A DNA stretch of 64,000 nt, from the IMG/VR virus record IMGVR_UViG_3300031576_000007, positions 47,990 to 111,989 of that record, one strand, 5' to 3'. Both the position numbers and the translations under genes were made by a program. The notes beneath the pieces are model-generated. The model had not been told where the DNA came from and made no database searches. It was given only the letters and a program-made list of their open reading frames with translations. Below are positions 31,739 to 39,778 of this stretch, one piece after another. The DNA is from a virus. The first letter of the stretch is position 1; each line of letters starts with the position of its first letter.

Positions 31739-33414
31739 TATTCCTCCACAGGAACTTTTTCTAAGTTTGCAAGACTTAGGAAGTCCTCGCCTCTAAAACG
31801 GAGTCGTCGCTTTTCAGCTAAATTATTTCTTACAGAAGGACCATCTGCGCTTGTCCCGCCTGTTGCTACACTATTAGATTCCCCAACACAAGTACAAATA
31901 TAACCATCATCAGCACTAATCTTATGAACTACAGACAATAAATAATATAATCCACTATATCTAATACCTATGTTATCCATTTCAATTACTCCAGGGGATA
32001 GCTGCGGTATTCCTATAGTACTAAATTCTAAACGTAAGCTCTTGTCCATTCTCCCAGCAATTCTGTCTGCCTCAGCTATGTGCTGTTCAGGAGAACAGGA
32101 GGCATTATACGTTGACACTCCGATTGAGTTAGCCGCCTGCTGCTGTTTAGGATCAACTACTTTGGGGGATAACGATGTATTTGGCTTAGGAATATTTAAA
32201 AATTTAAGTTGCTCACTATGCCTTTGACCAAACTGAATTGAGGTATTTGTTACATGCCCAACCATCTTTTTACTCTCAGAACAAATACCAGAAGACGTAG
32301 CCCCCTCACCACCTGCCGGGTATAGTTGTAAATTGTAGTTAAGTACTGTATGATAAGATATAGAACTTTCCTGATCACTGTTTATTCCTTTCGACCCACC
32401 CTTCCAGATGAACCTAAATTTATTAGTGCCTTCGAACTTTCTTCTGGACACTAGATTTAAAACAATTACAATTTTTCCATTAACAACCTCTGAAGAAACA
32501 AAATAGTGAGCATGAATCTTTTCTGCTAGTTCTCTTAAAAAACCATGAAGATTTGTGCCTTTAGCCCATGTTCTAGAACTAGTTTCATCTTGTATATCTA
32601 ACTTTAGTTCTTCTTTAGTTAAGTCTATATTTGGCCTAGAATTTAAAATTATACCGCCTAAAGTTATAGCTCTCACTATATCATCAATTCTTGCAGGCGC
32701 TGTATCAGATCTTTTAGAAGTATCTTTTAACCCATATGAACCTAACAATCCTTTTATTATTTTTCTAGTGAATGACTGCCCCTCTACTGGGTAAAGCTTG
32801 GACATCTCCCCACTTCCAAAATCAACAGCTTGAACTTCAGTTGTTGGTATATCACTCTCTGAAGCCTTATGAGTTATCTGTAGGATTTCTCCTCTCACAG
32901 TTCTAGGTTGAAGGTTACTATTAGAGCTTCCTGTTCTATACCCCCATGTAACTTGTATAGTATTCCTCTCCTGCAACAAGAACGTATGAGCATTATCTGA
33001 CTGTTTCTTCTTTAAATCTTTGACTCTTTCTTGCAGAGATTTCTTTAAACTTCTCTCTTTTAGAGGATCTAAAGAATCTTTTCCTTGTTCAAACTCTGCT
33101 TGTTCAAGAGCTTTTTGTTCTTGTAAACTAGATTGTACAGTTCTAGGTTCTAGAAATTTTACCAATCCTGGTCCTGCTTTATCTAAAACCAGATCTAAAA
33201 CTGAACCAGACTTATTTAGATCTTCGTAAAAAACTAGTTTTATAGTACTAGCGGAGTTATTACCACCATCTCTTACTTCACTATATTCAAATTGATCTAT
33301 AAGTGCGTGTATTTCTGGTGTTAGTAAAATTAAATCTTTTTCTTGTGCTCCTGGAGGTCCTATACGAACTTCGAAGAAAGGGTCTCTCATAAGAGACAGA
33401 TCTACATAAGCCAT
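31738..33414 (-). CDS. Baseplate hub protein (gpD/gp27-like)
   Basis: A 558-aa protein. N-terminal part resembles late control protein D/gp27 hub domains (DQFEYSEVRDGG, then VTWGYRTG and VRGEILQITHKASES). A Lys/Gln-rich insertion at about residues 105-150 is coiled-coil-like. It directly precedes the spike and follows gp53-like, as expected for the central hub on which the tail tube sits. Confidence 0.75.
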   Translation of the reverse strand: MAYVDLSLMRDPFFEVRIGPPGAQEKDLILLTPEIHALIDQFEYSEVRDGGNNSASTIKLVFYEDLNKSGSVLDLVLDKAGPGLVKFLEPRTVQSSLQEQKALEQAEFEQGKDSLDPLKERSLKKSLQERVKDLKKKQSDNAHTFLLQERNTIQVTWGYRTGSSNSNLQPRTVRGEILQITHKASESDIPTTEVQAVDFGSGEMSKLYPVEGQSFTRKIIKGLLGSYGLKDTSKRSDTAPARIDDIVRAITLGGIILNSRPNIDLTKEELKLDIQDETSSRTWAKGTNLHGFLRELAEKIHAHYFVSSEVVNGKIVIVLNLVSRRKFEGTNKFRFIWKGGSKGINSDQESSISYHTVLNYNLQLYPAGGEGATSSGICSESKKMVGHVTNTSIQFGQRHSEQLKFLNIPKPNTSLSPKVVDPKQQQAANSIGVSTYNASCSPEQHIAEADRIAGRMDKSLRLEFSTIGIPQLSPGVIEMDNIGIRYSGLYYLLSVVHKISADDGYICTCVGESNSVATGGTSADGPSVRNNLAEKRRLRFRGEDFLSLANLEKVPVEE

Positions 33415-33415
33415 A

Positions 33416-33739
33416 TTATGCCTCGGAGTTTAGTCTATCAATAGCTTCTAAAACCACACTTAAAGGCGGGATTCTTAACTGCTGCCCCACTCTTAAATCA
33501 AATAATGGTTGTCTAACATTATTAATATCCATTATAGCCCAGAATAGTTCTGGTCTTCCATACGACTCAAATGAAATTAAGTCTGGACGTTTTATATGTT
33601 TACCCTCTATAGATAGGAATAAGTCCTGCCCCGATTCAGGAATACTCAATCTATTCCTTAGCAAAAGAAAAGGGCTCTTATCAGAGCTTAAAGTAAAAAT
33701 ACCATTTGTGTATCTTGAACCAGGTTTAAAATTTGCCAT
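33416..33739 (-). CDS. gp53-like baseplate protein with LysM-type end
   Basis: A 107-aa protein with RPDLISFESYGRPELFWAIMD and FDLRVGQQLRIPP, the pattern of T4 gp53-type baseplate proteins and tail protein X. Probably binds the hub and stabilises the wedge ring. Overlaps the upstream gene by 1 base. Confidence 0.75.
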   Translation of the reverse strand: MANFKPGSRYTNGIFTLSSDKSPFLLLRNRLSIPESGQDLFLSIEGKHIKRPDLISFESYGRPELFWAIMDINNVRQPLFDLRVGQQLRIPPLSVVLEAIDRLNSEA

Positions 33740-34464
33740 TAGTAGTTAAACATAACATCTATGTCTGAGGTTAAGGACTTATTTATTATTTCGCTCATGG
33801 TAAATGTAACCACCGCCTCAATAGGAGTAAGATCAGGTAACCATCTTGTAAAATCAATTTCTACTTTATCTACAACAAAAATTGAATCTCTTATAGGACT
33901 TGCGGAGCCAAAGGTTGTTCCTACACTTAGCTTAACTAAATAGGGGGGTGAAACAGCCCCATTCGAATCAAATGCCGTGGGGTAAACCAAACTTTTATAG
34001 AATGCAATTTTCTCAGAAATACTTAATATTAAAGGCCCACTAGAGGGATTTCTATTCTGTGCTTCCAAAGATCCTGATGTTCCTAGATCTGGAATATTAA
34101 ATACTTGAGAAGCTACAGCACCAATTCGTTTTACAAAACTAATCTTATTTTTTGGTGTACTTTTTCCTGTATCAGGAGAGCTTCCTTGAACGTGCCCCTC
34201 TGATCTGTCATTTGTGATTAGGGCCTTAAATACTACCGTTCTGGCTTCACCAGCCACCCATTGTTGATGAGGATCACTAAGTCCTGGTACTCTCTTTTTA
34301 ACCCATCCTGATGATTTCACATCTTGTATCCCATCAGGGTTCAAAAAGAACTCTCCTCTTGATCCAGTAGGTATTATTTCTATAGATTTGCCCTCGTCAA
34401 CAACTCTAATTAATTGTATTTTAGCTTTTATATATTTCGAGTGGGAAGTAAATTTAAATGCCAT
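33739..34464 (-). CDS. CIS tube-like / tube initiator protein
   Basis: A 241-aa protein with the CIS_tube N-terminal pattern: FFLNPDGIQDVKSSGWVK, then HQQWVAGEARTVVFKALI, then the final VEIDFTRWLPDLTPIEAVVTFTM. Members connect tube to hub in contractile injection systems and phages. It directly follows the tape measure. Confidence 0.7.
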   Translation of the reverse strand: MAFKFTSHSKYIKAKIQLIRVVDEGKSIEIIPTGSRGEFFLNPDGIQDVKSSGWVKKRVPGLSDPHQQWVAGEARTVVFKALITNDRSEGHVQGSSPDTGKSTPKNKISFVKRIGAVASQVFNIPDLGTSGSLEAQNRNPSSGPLILSISEKIAFYKSLVYPTAFDSNGAVSPPYLVKLSVGTTFGSASPIRDSIFVVDKVEIDFTRWLPDLTPIEAVVTFTMSEIINKSLTSDIDVMFNY

Positions 34465-34473
34465 AATAACTAC

Positions 34474-36468
34474 TTAGAAGATTTGATCAGCTGAATTCAT
34501 TTTACCAGATCTCATTTTTGCATCTTTAATAGCTCGCTCAATCTTACCTAGAAGGAACACAACCTCTTTACCAGTTAGAGTTTGATCTCTGGTAATCTGT
34601 CTTATGGAGTCTTCATCGACCTTACCACCAACGGATTTAAGGCTGGATACTTGATTCATGAGTTCTTGTCTTCGGTTCTTAGCCTCAGAGTCACCTATAT
34701 CTAAGGCATTAAGTTGATTTGCTATTTGACCACCACTCATCATTTTATCTGCTTGAAAACCATTAGAAGTAGGAGCAACCATATCAGCAAGATACTCAGA
34801 AGGCGCTTTCCCCAGAATCTCCTTCCATGAACTATCTATATAAGAACCTAATTTGTAACCTCCAAAAGCAGCCCCGGCTAATAAACCACCTTTGGCTAGG
34901 GCTCCAAATCCTAATACTTTTCCTAAAACTCCTGATAACTTTCCTATTCCTCCGGTAACATCCATTACATAAAGGGGCTTAGAAAAATCATGTCCTCTTC
35001 GACCAAAAGCTCCTTCTCCACCAAACGCCCCCCCGATTCCTGGTATCTTTTGAAGAAGTCCTCCTATAACAGGTATTCTACCTATTACAGATCCTATAGT
35101 TTTTAGACCGGCACCTGCCCCCAAAACAACTGCTAAAACACCAGCAATTTTTCCTATACCTTTTACTAGTGATTCCGTTGTTTCCGAAAACTGCCGAGTT
35201 TTACTATCCCATAATCCAATCTTAGATAAAACCTTTGTAATCCAGTCTACCGTATTTTTTACACCTTCAGTAAAGCCATTTATTGCTACTCTTGCTAAAA
35301 CAAATGCTTTAGCTATAAATAGTATTCTATTTTGTGTAGCCTCTGGCATCTGGGAAAGTCTATCTGTAACGTCTTTAGAAAAAGTTGATATACCGTCTTT
35401 ATATGTAGAAAATGCCTGGAAATAAAACTTTAGTTCAGCCCCTACATCTGCAAGAAATTCTAACCAAGATCTATTCTCTCCTTTTGCAGCCTTCAATCCT
35501 ATTGTAAAAAGAGTTAAAACTCCGGTTATAGCCCCAAAGGTTACTCCTAATGTAGAAGCTATAAGAGCTAATAAAGACAAACCTCCTACGAGAGCAACAG
35601 AGCCCGCCAACGTGCTACCACCTACTTGTAAAAAGTCAACCAGCCCAAGTCTTAATCTTCCAAATTTATCTTTTGAATCATCGAGGGCATCATTTAATCT
35701 ATCGAAAGCTTTAAAATTAAGTAAGGAGATTTTAGCTAAAAGAGGATTAATGGCACGAGAAATAAAAGCCCCGCTTACTTTACGAAGATCATCAAAGCCT
35801 GCTTTAGTCATCATGAAAAGTGTAAGAGTATCATTGGTATTAACAGCAAACTGTCCTAAAGCCTTAGTTAACTCTTCTATACCGATTCGTCTGAAATTAG
35901 CTGCTGATAATTTTGCTGAGTTTAGGCCTTTCGTCAATCTATTTATAATCACGTTCATGTTTTTGAACTGATTATTTGTGTTCAGGGCAACAAAGAAGTT
36001 TTGTAGACCGCTAACTGATAAGTCGTTAAAAGCCTTTGACATCTTCTTTGCAGCTTCTGAGGTCGTGGTACCCATTATTTTGGCAGCACCTACTGATAAT
36101 GTGAATATCTTCTGAGTTTCAAATTTTTTCATTCCCCTAGCGTGATTTTGCAGAGAAATCTGCATCATTGAGGTTGCATCCATTGTAAATTTAGATGCGT
36201 TGCGTAGGGTTTTTAGGTAGGAACTCCCAAAAGTTTGATTAAACTGAGTTCTTAAGAAATCAAATTCTGCTCCAACTCCGGCTAAATCAAAAGCTCGTCT
36301 AAAACCTTGTGAAAAAGTGGCGTACACAGCACTAGCGGTAAATAAGCGTCTATTGAACTTCACCAATTCATCTCTGAAGTCATGAAGATCTCTTCGTGCC
36401 TCTCTTATGGGAGCAGAAGCCTTGTTACGAACACTAATTAAAATATTAATGTTATTTGGACTTGGCAC
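34474..36468 (-). CDS. Tape measure protein
   Basis: A 664-aa protein starting at GTG 36468 (AGAGG upstream). Helical N-terminus (APIREARRDLHDFRDELVKF), a hydrophobic centre at about residues 285-335 and a Gly-rich part at 430-540 are typical of tape measures, which set tail length and may help DNA cross the membrane. If the usual 1.5 angstrom per residue holds, the tail would be roughly 100 nm. Its start lies inside the frameshifted chaperone extension. Confidence 0.82.
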   Translation of the reverse strand: MPSPNNINILISVRNKASAPIREARRDLHDFRDELVKFNRRLFTASAVYATFSQGFRRAFDLAGVGAEFDFLRTQFNQTFGSSYLKTLRNASKFTMDATSMMQISLQNHARGMKKFETQKIFTLSVGAAKIMGTTTSEAAKKMSKAFNDLSVSGLQNFFVALNTNNQFKNMNVIINRLTKGLNSAKLSAANFRRIGIEELTKALGQFAVNTNDTLTLFMMTKAGFDDLRKVSGAFISRAINPLLAKISLLNFKAFDRLNDALDDSKDKFGRLRLGLVDFLQVGGSTLAGSVALVGGLSLLALIASTLGVTFGAITGVLTLFTIGLKAAKGENRSWLEFLADVGAELKFYFQAFSTYKDGISTFSKDVTDRLSQMPEATQNRILFIAKAFVLARVAINGFTEGVKNTVDWITKVLSKIGLWDSKTRQFSETTESLVKGIGKIAGVLAVVLGAGAGLKTIGSVIGRIPVIGGLLQKIPGIGGAFGGEGAFGRRGHDFSKPLYVMDVTGGIGKLSGVLGKVLGFGALAKGGLLAGAAFGGYKLGSYIDSSWKEILGKAPSEYLADMVAPTSNGFQADKMMSGGQIANQLNALDIGDSEAKNRRQELMNQVSSLKSVGGKVDEDSIRQITRDQTLTGKEVVFLLGKIERAIKDAKMRSGKMNSADQIF

Positions 36469-36660
36469 GTCTTTCGACCTCTTTCATAGCCTGTTTATGG
36501 TCTTCTACTAGCTGCTTACGAAAACTCCACCCTAAGTAATCTACCTGATCTGGACCCCATCTGAAAGCTTGCCCAAGGTAGGCATAATCATTCAAAAGAT
36601 CAGACTTATGATCAATATACTCAGTAGGAATTATGTTAAAGGGGTCCGAGACTGGACGAA
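36452..36660 (-). CDS. Frameshift extension of the tail assembly chaperone
   Basis: In the -1 frame relative to the chaperone, 68 codons are open from CGT 36658-36656 to a TAA at 36454-36452. The peptide (RPVSDPFNIIP to MKEVERRAKSK) has no start codon of its own. It contains AFRWGPDQVDYLGWSF, a hydrophobic/aromatic helix followed by a charged helix, and ends by overlapping the tape measure start by 17 bases, as gpGT-type extensions do. Confidence 0.75.
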
Positions 36661-37371
36661 AAAACTTGGGTCCATAACTGGAAGAGGAGTATCAAACTCC
36701 TTACTACATTCGTCACAATCATTTGTGAGCATAGTATCAACTGATCCCCTAAGCTCTGAGAAAGCATTCTCTATAGCTGAAAGATCTGATACAGGAAGAT
36801 CTAGGAGATCTTCCTCTTTTACCTGCTCATTGTCCCCTAATCTTTTTAAAGATAAGTATAAAGTACCTGTATAAAGTTTTCTAGGATTCTCCTTTAGAGC
36901 TTTATACAAACTATATAAATCTTTAAGATACAGGAGCTTTATCTCAGCCTCTATACCACTTTTTTGTAACTGTATAACTTTTGTCCTTACGGACTTATTA
37001 CTCAGCTTAGTAATCTCAATCTTATCCAAGTCAACTTTTTTAGTTTGTTGTTTAGAGCAATGAGGGCATCGTACAGGAATAGCATAAGCTGGCCCATACG
37101 TAGCTTCTCTAATTTTTAAAAGTATGCATTCGACATCTTCAGATGCTAACAGATTAATAGCCTCTGATTGAGGTAATATTAGTGGTTTTCCCTCTTTTGT
37201 CTGAAAATTAGAAGTTAGCTCTTCAAGAAGTCTGGGGACATGCCCTAGGCTATCTGTTACTAATTCCATATCAATTAGATAATTTTGCTGTCTTCCTGTA
37301 AGTTCTTTAACTTGGACATGATCATAAATATCATTGTCCTTTAAAATACCGCATGGTAATTCAACAAGCAT
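36631..37371 (-). CDS. Tail assembly chaperone (T4 gp26/gp51-like), zero-frame product
   Basis: A 246-aa protein. ATG 37371 has GGAGG at good spacing and does not overlap the tube gene; a longer frame from 37509 lacks this. Two Cys pairs (CPHCSKQ and CDECSKE) suggest a zinc knuckle. The family binds the tape measure during tail building. Near the end, at 36664-36658, lies T_TTT_TTC, and a -1 slip would give a 306-aa protein. Identity with T4 gp26-like proteins is from general pattern. Confidence 0.7.
   Translation of the reverse strand: MLVELPCGILKDNDIYDHVQVKELTGRQQNYLIDMELVTDSLGHVPRLLEELTSNFQTKEGKPLILPQSEAINLLASEDVECILLKIREATYGPAYAIPVRCPHCSKQQTKKVDLDKIEITKLSNKSVRTKVIQLQKSGIEAEIKLLYLKDLYSLYKALKENPRKLYTGTLYLSLKRLGDNEQVKEEDLLDLPVSDLSAIENAFSELRGSVDTMLTNDCDECSKEFDTPLPVMDPSFFVQSRTPLT
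36658..36664 (-). promoter_or_regulatory. -1 programmed frameshift slippery heptamer
   Basis: Read on the - strand it is T TTT TTC in the zero frame, matching X XXY YYZ. It falls at codons 237-238 of the chaperone, 8 codons before its stop, and the -1 frame then stays open for 68 codons. Confidence 0.8.
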
Positions 37372-37402
37372 GATTCCTCCATAACTTGTATATATTTTTT
37401 TA

Positions 37403-37957
37403 TTAGAAGATACCTCTAGTAAATCTTCTAAAGAAATCCCCAACATCTTCTGGGCTATTCTCTCTTGACTCTTCAAATCCTTCATATTCGAAAGTAAGCG
37501 TTTCAACACTTATTTCTGATTCATCAAGAGCGCTAAAATCCGAGGAGGGTTTATAATGAGATGGAGCACAATTAAACAGTACGTACCGCTTAACAACTGT
37601 CGAATCTCTGTCCAAATGTTCAATAACTATATTATTACGATATTGTGGAGCTAAAGCTGAACCAGGCTCCTGATTTGTAACCGCGTATAAATCACTCATC
37701 CATCTAGCAAAATCATCAGATCCCTGCCTAGCTATAACCCCGCGATTAAGAGTTATTGGAGCGAAAGTAGCACTATCATGGATCTTACGAGGAGCCATGT
37801 GTCTACCACCTTCTATATATGTCTTATAAGCAACAGTAACATCAGGAGTTGTACAAGATGTGAACCCAGCCCTGGCCCAAACTGCGCCAGCTGGGGACAT
37901 AACATACACTTTCCAACGAAACTTGTCTAATGGATCAAAACTTCCACTTCTTGGCAT
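37403..37957 (-). CDS. Tail tube protein paralogue, third copy
   Basis: A 184-aa gp19-family tube protein (FDPLDKFRWKVYVMSP, PAGAVWARAGFTSCTTPDV, LNRGVI, then VLFNCAPSHYKPSSDFSALDESEISVETLTFEYEGFEE by segments). It diverges most from the other two copies and may cap or initiate the tube. Starts at the base where the second copy ends. Confidence 0.72.
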   Translation of the reverse strand: MPRSGSFDPLDKFRWKVYVMSPAGAVWARAGFTSCTTPDVTVAYKTYIEGGRHMAPRKIHDSATFAPITLNRGVIARQGSDDFARWMSDLYAVTNQEPGSALAPQYRNNIVIEHLDRDSTVVKRYVLFNCAPSHYKPSSDFSALDESEISVETLTFEYEGFEESRENSPEDVGDFFRRFTRGIF

Positions 37958-38559
37958 TATAAGCCTCCAAGTAGACTATTAAAAGTCCCGCTAATTAAAG
38001 CTTCAAGAGTCAGTTCTTCAAATGATTCATATTTCAACTCAATTTCTTCTATTAGTTTCGAAGAATCTTCAGAGGCTGACATATCATCTCCTGGTTTATA
38101 AGAAGACACCCATGCGTCACGTAATAACCATCCTTTTTTAGGACTTCCAGATCTATCATATGCTACTATCAAAATATCTCTTCTAAAATTTAAACTATCA
38201 GATGGTGGGGCCTCATTAGGATCTCCACGCAATCTTTGAATAGCCGTAGCTATAACTTGATTAGGATCATGAACTTGGTTCGCCCATCTAAAAAAATCTG
38301 AGTTTTCTGTTACTCCTCTCTTAAGAGTAACTGCATCATACTTGGTTATGCCTGGTATTAGTATTGGATGAGCGGAGTCTATGTTTTCTCTATATTCAAT
38401 AGCCCCTGTACTCTGTCTAGGTATAGAAACTTCTGAGAACCCGCCTCTTAAAAATCCTATAAAATTTGTAGCAAAAGATACAGGATCTAATGCTATATTT
38501 AAAATATATACATTAAATCTAAACTTTTCAATTGCGTCAACAGATGCGGTTCTAGCCAT
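37957..38559 (-). CDS. Tail tube protein paralogue, second copy
   Basis: A 200-aa gp19-family protein sharing MART-x-SVDAIEKFRF, the segment RGGFSEVSIP and the end YKPGDDMSASEDS with the copy at 39216. It has an extra 14-residue loop after the first strand. Probably a minor tube or tube-terminator subunit. Overlaps the ferritin-like gene by 1 base. Confidence 0.75.
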   Translation of the reverse strand: MARTASVDAIEKFRFNVYILNIALDPVSFATNFIGFLRGGFSEVSIPRQSTGAIEYRENIDSAHPILIPGITKYDAVTLKRGVTENSDFFRWANQVHDPNQVIATAIQRLRGDPNEAPPSDSLNFRRDILIVAYDRSGSPKKGWLLRDAWVSSYKPGDDMSASEDSSKLIEEIELKYESFEELTLEALISGTFNSLLGGL

Positions 38560-38990
38560 TACCCCAACTTTTTTCTTTGCAGGATCTTATATTGTCTTGA
38601 ATCTGACTTTTCTGCTAAATCTCCTATCATATTCTTTAAACCAATGGTGGCAACGCTATCCAATTCCTGTAAAGAAGTATAAAACTCCTTTTCTAGGATT
38701 AAAGCACCCGCCAACATGGAGATTGTAGATATTTTCTCTATTTTAAACCTTTGAAGTTCTTCCGCTACTAGCATATTAATTTTTTGAGTCTCAAATGCTT
38801 CATTCCCTAATGTAGCGATTAGATATTCTGAAAGACGATCATAATGATCTGACATCTCCTCATAAAACCCGCCGAATAGAGAGTGGTCTCCAACGAATGT
38901 TTCCCCATACGTTAATAAGTGGCAGTAATGATAGAATAAGTGCAAAACCCGGCTATAAATTATTGCTTTTAGTAAAGGTATTTTGCTCAT
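38559..38990 (-). CDS. Ferritin/Dps-like four-helix protein (DUF5856-like)
   Basis: A 143-aa helical protein. HLFYHYCHLLTYGETFVGDH followed by GGFYEEMSDHYDRLSEYLIATLG has the H-x-x-H/ D-H / E-x-x-D-x-x-S-E spacing of Dps/ferritin-like helices that bind iron at a dinuclear site. Some myoviruses carry such a gene among tail genes with unknown role. Whether it binds metal or is a tail component cannot be told from sequence. Confidence 0.6.
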   Translation of the reverse strand: MSKIPLLKAIIYSRVLHLFYHYCHLLTYGETFVGDHSLFGGFYEEMSDHYDRLSEYLIATLGNEAFETQKINMLVAEELQRFKIEKISTISMLAGALILEKEFYTSLQELDSVATIGLKNMIGDLAEKSDSRQYKILQRKKLG

Positions 38991-39007
38991 GTTTCAGCCT
39001 TTACGTA

Positions 39008-39157
39008 TTACTTCTTTTTAGAAGATTTCTTTTTTTCTGGGAGTTTCTTTCCTTTTGAAGCTTTATCAAACTCTTTTACAGTGGATTTTGTAATTCCTTT
39101 TTTCTTTGCCATCTTCGTGTGAAAGAACTTCCTTTGTGCGTTACTTGTATAAGGCAT
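39008..39157 (-). CDS. Small basic protein, 49 aa (DUF3008-like)
   Basis: ATG 39157 with AGGAGG upstream. The N-terminus MPYTSNAQRKFFHTKMAKKK and STVKEFDKASKGKKLPEK recall short phage proteins of the DUF3008 kind; the end is almost pure Lys/Ser. It lies after the tail tube gene and a strong hairpin. Confidence 0.65.
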   Translation of the reverse strand: MPYTSNAQRKFFHTKMAKKKGITKSTVKEFDKASKGKKLPEKKKSSKKK

Positions 39158-39177
39158 TGCTATCCTCCTAAAATGTA

Positions 39178-39202
39178 GGGAAGAGGCTTTAAGCCTCTTC
39201 CC
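39178..39202 (-). terminator. Strong hairpin after the main tail tube gene
   Basis: Perfect 12-bp stem (GGGAAGAGGCTT with its complement) and a 1-base centre, 14 bases past the tube stop. Only a weak T-rich stretch follows, so it could be a leaky terminator or an mRNA-stabilising end. Confidence 0.65.
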
Positions 39203-39215
39203 TATACTATATTAA

Positions 39216-39767
39216 TTATTCCTGATTTTCACCAGCTAATGGTGCGGTAATCTCTACTCCAGAGATTTCCTCAAATGTCTCATATGCTAATGTGACTTGC
39301 TCTATTGATTTCTCACTGTCTTCATTTGCATTGAGGTCTGACCCAGGCTGGAATGCAGCAACCCAAGCGTTTCTGAGAACCCACTGTTTAGCAGGTACCC
39401 CGCTTCTGCGAAATAACGTAATAGTCACTTCTTTCCGATAATCATCAGTGTTTCCAAGAGGAACCTGATTCTGCCCTTGTCCTGCTTGAGGAAGGCCATT
39501 AGGGAGTTTCTCAGGATCAAATACTAACCTTAACCACTCGTAGAGATCTTGATTAGTTGTTGACCCGCGAGATAGAACTACATCTTCTGTTCTAGCCAAC
39601 CCTGGAAAGAGTTGGACGTTATCTGGTGCATTTCCTTCCCTGTATTCACCTTTTGTAACTGTATACTTAGGGACTGAAACTTCACTGAACCCCGCTCTAC
39701 CAAGCCCCGAAAAGGAGACAGTAAAACGAAATTTCTCAATAGCGTCTACACTACCTGTTCTTGCCAT
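39216..39767 (-). CDS. Major tail tube protein (gp19-like)
   Basis: A 183-aa tube protein: MARTGSVDAIEKFRFTVSF, RAGFSEVSVPKYTVTKGEYR, VVLSRGSTTNQDLYEWL and WVLRNAWVAAFQPGSDLNA. Next to the sheath, with its own ribosome site AAGGAGG and followed by the hairpin, so most likely the main tube subunit. Two paralogues lie downstream. Confidence 0.88.
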   Translation of the reverse strand: MARTGSVDAIEKFRFTVSFSGLGRAGFSEVSVPKYTVTKGEYREGNAPDNVQLFPGLARTEDVVLSRGSTTNQDLYEWLRLVFDPEKLPNGLPQAGQGQNQVPLGNTDDYRKEVTITLFRRSGVPAKQWVLRNAWVAAFQPGSDLNANEDSEKSIEQVTLAYETFEEISGVEITAPLAGENQE

Positions 39768-39778
39768 GATTTACCTCC

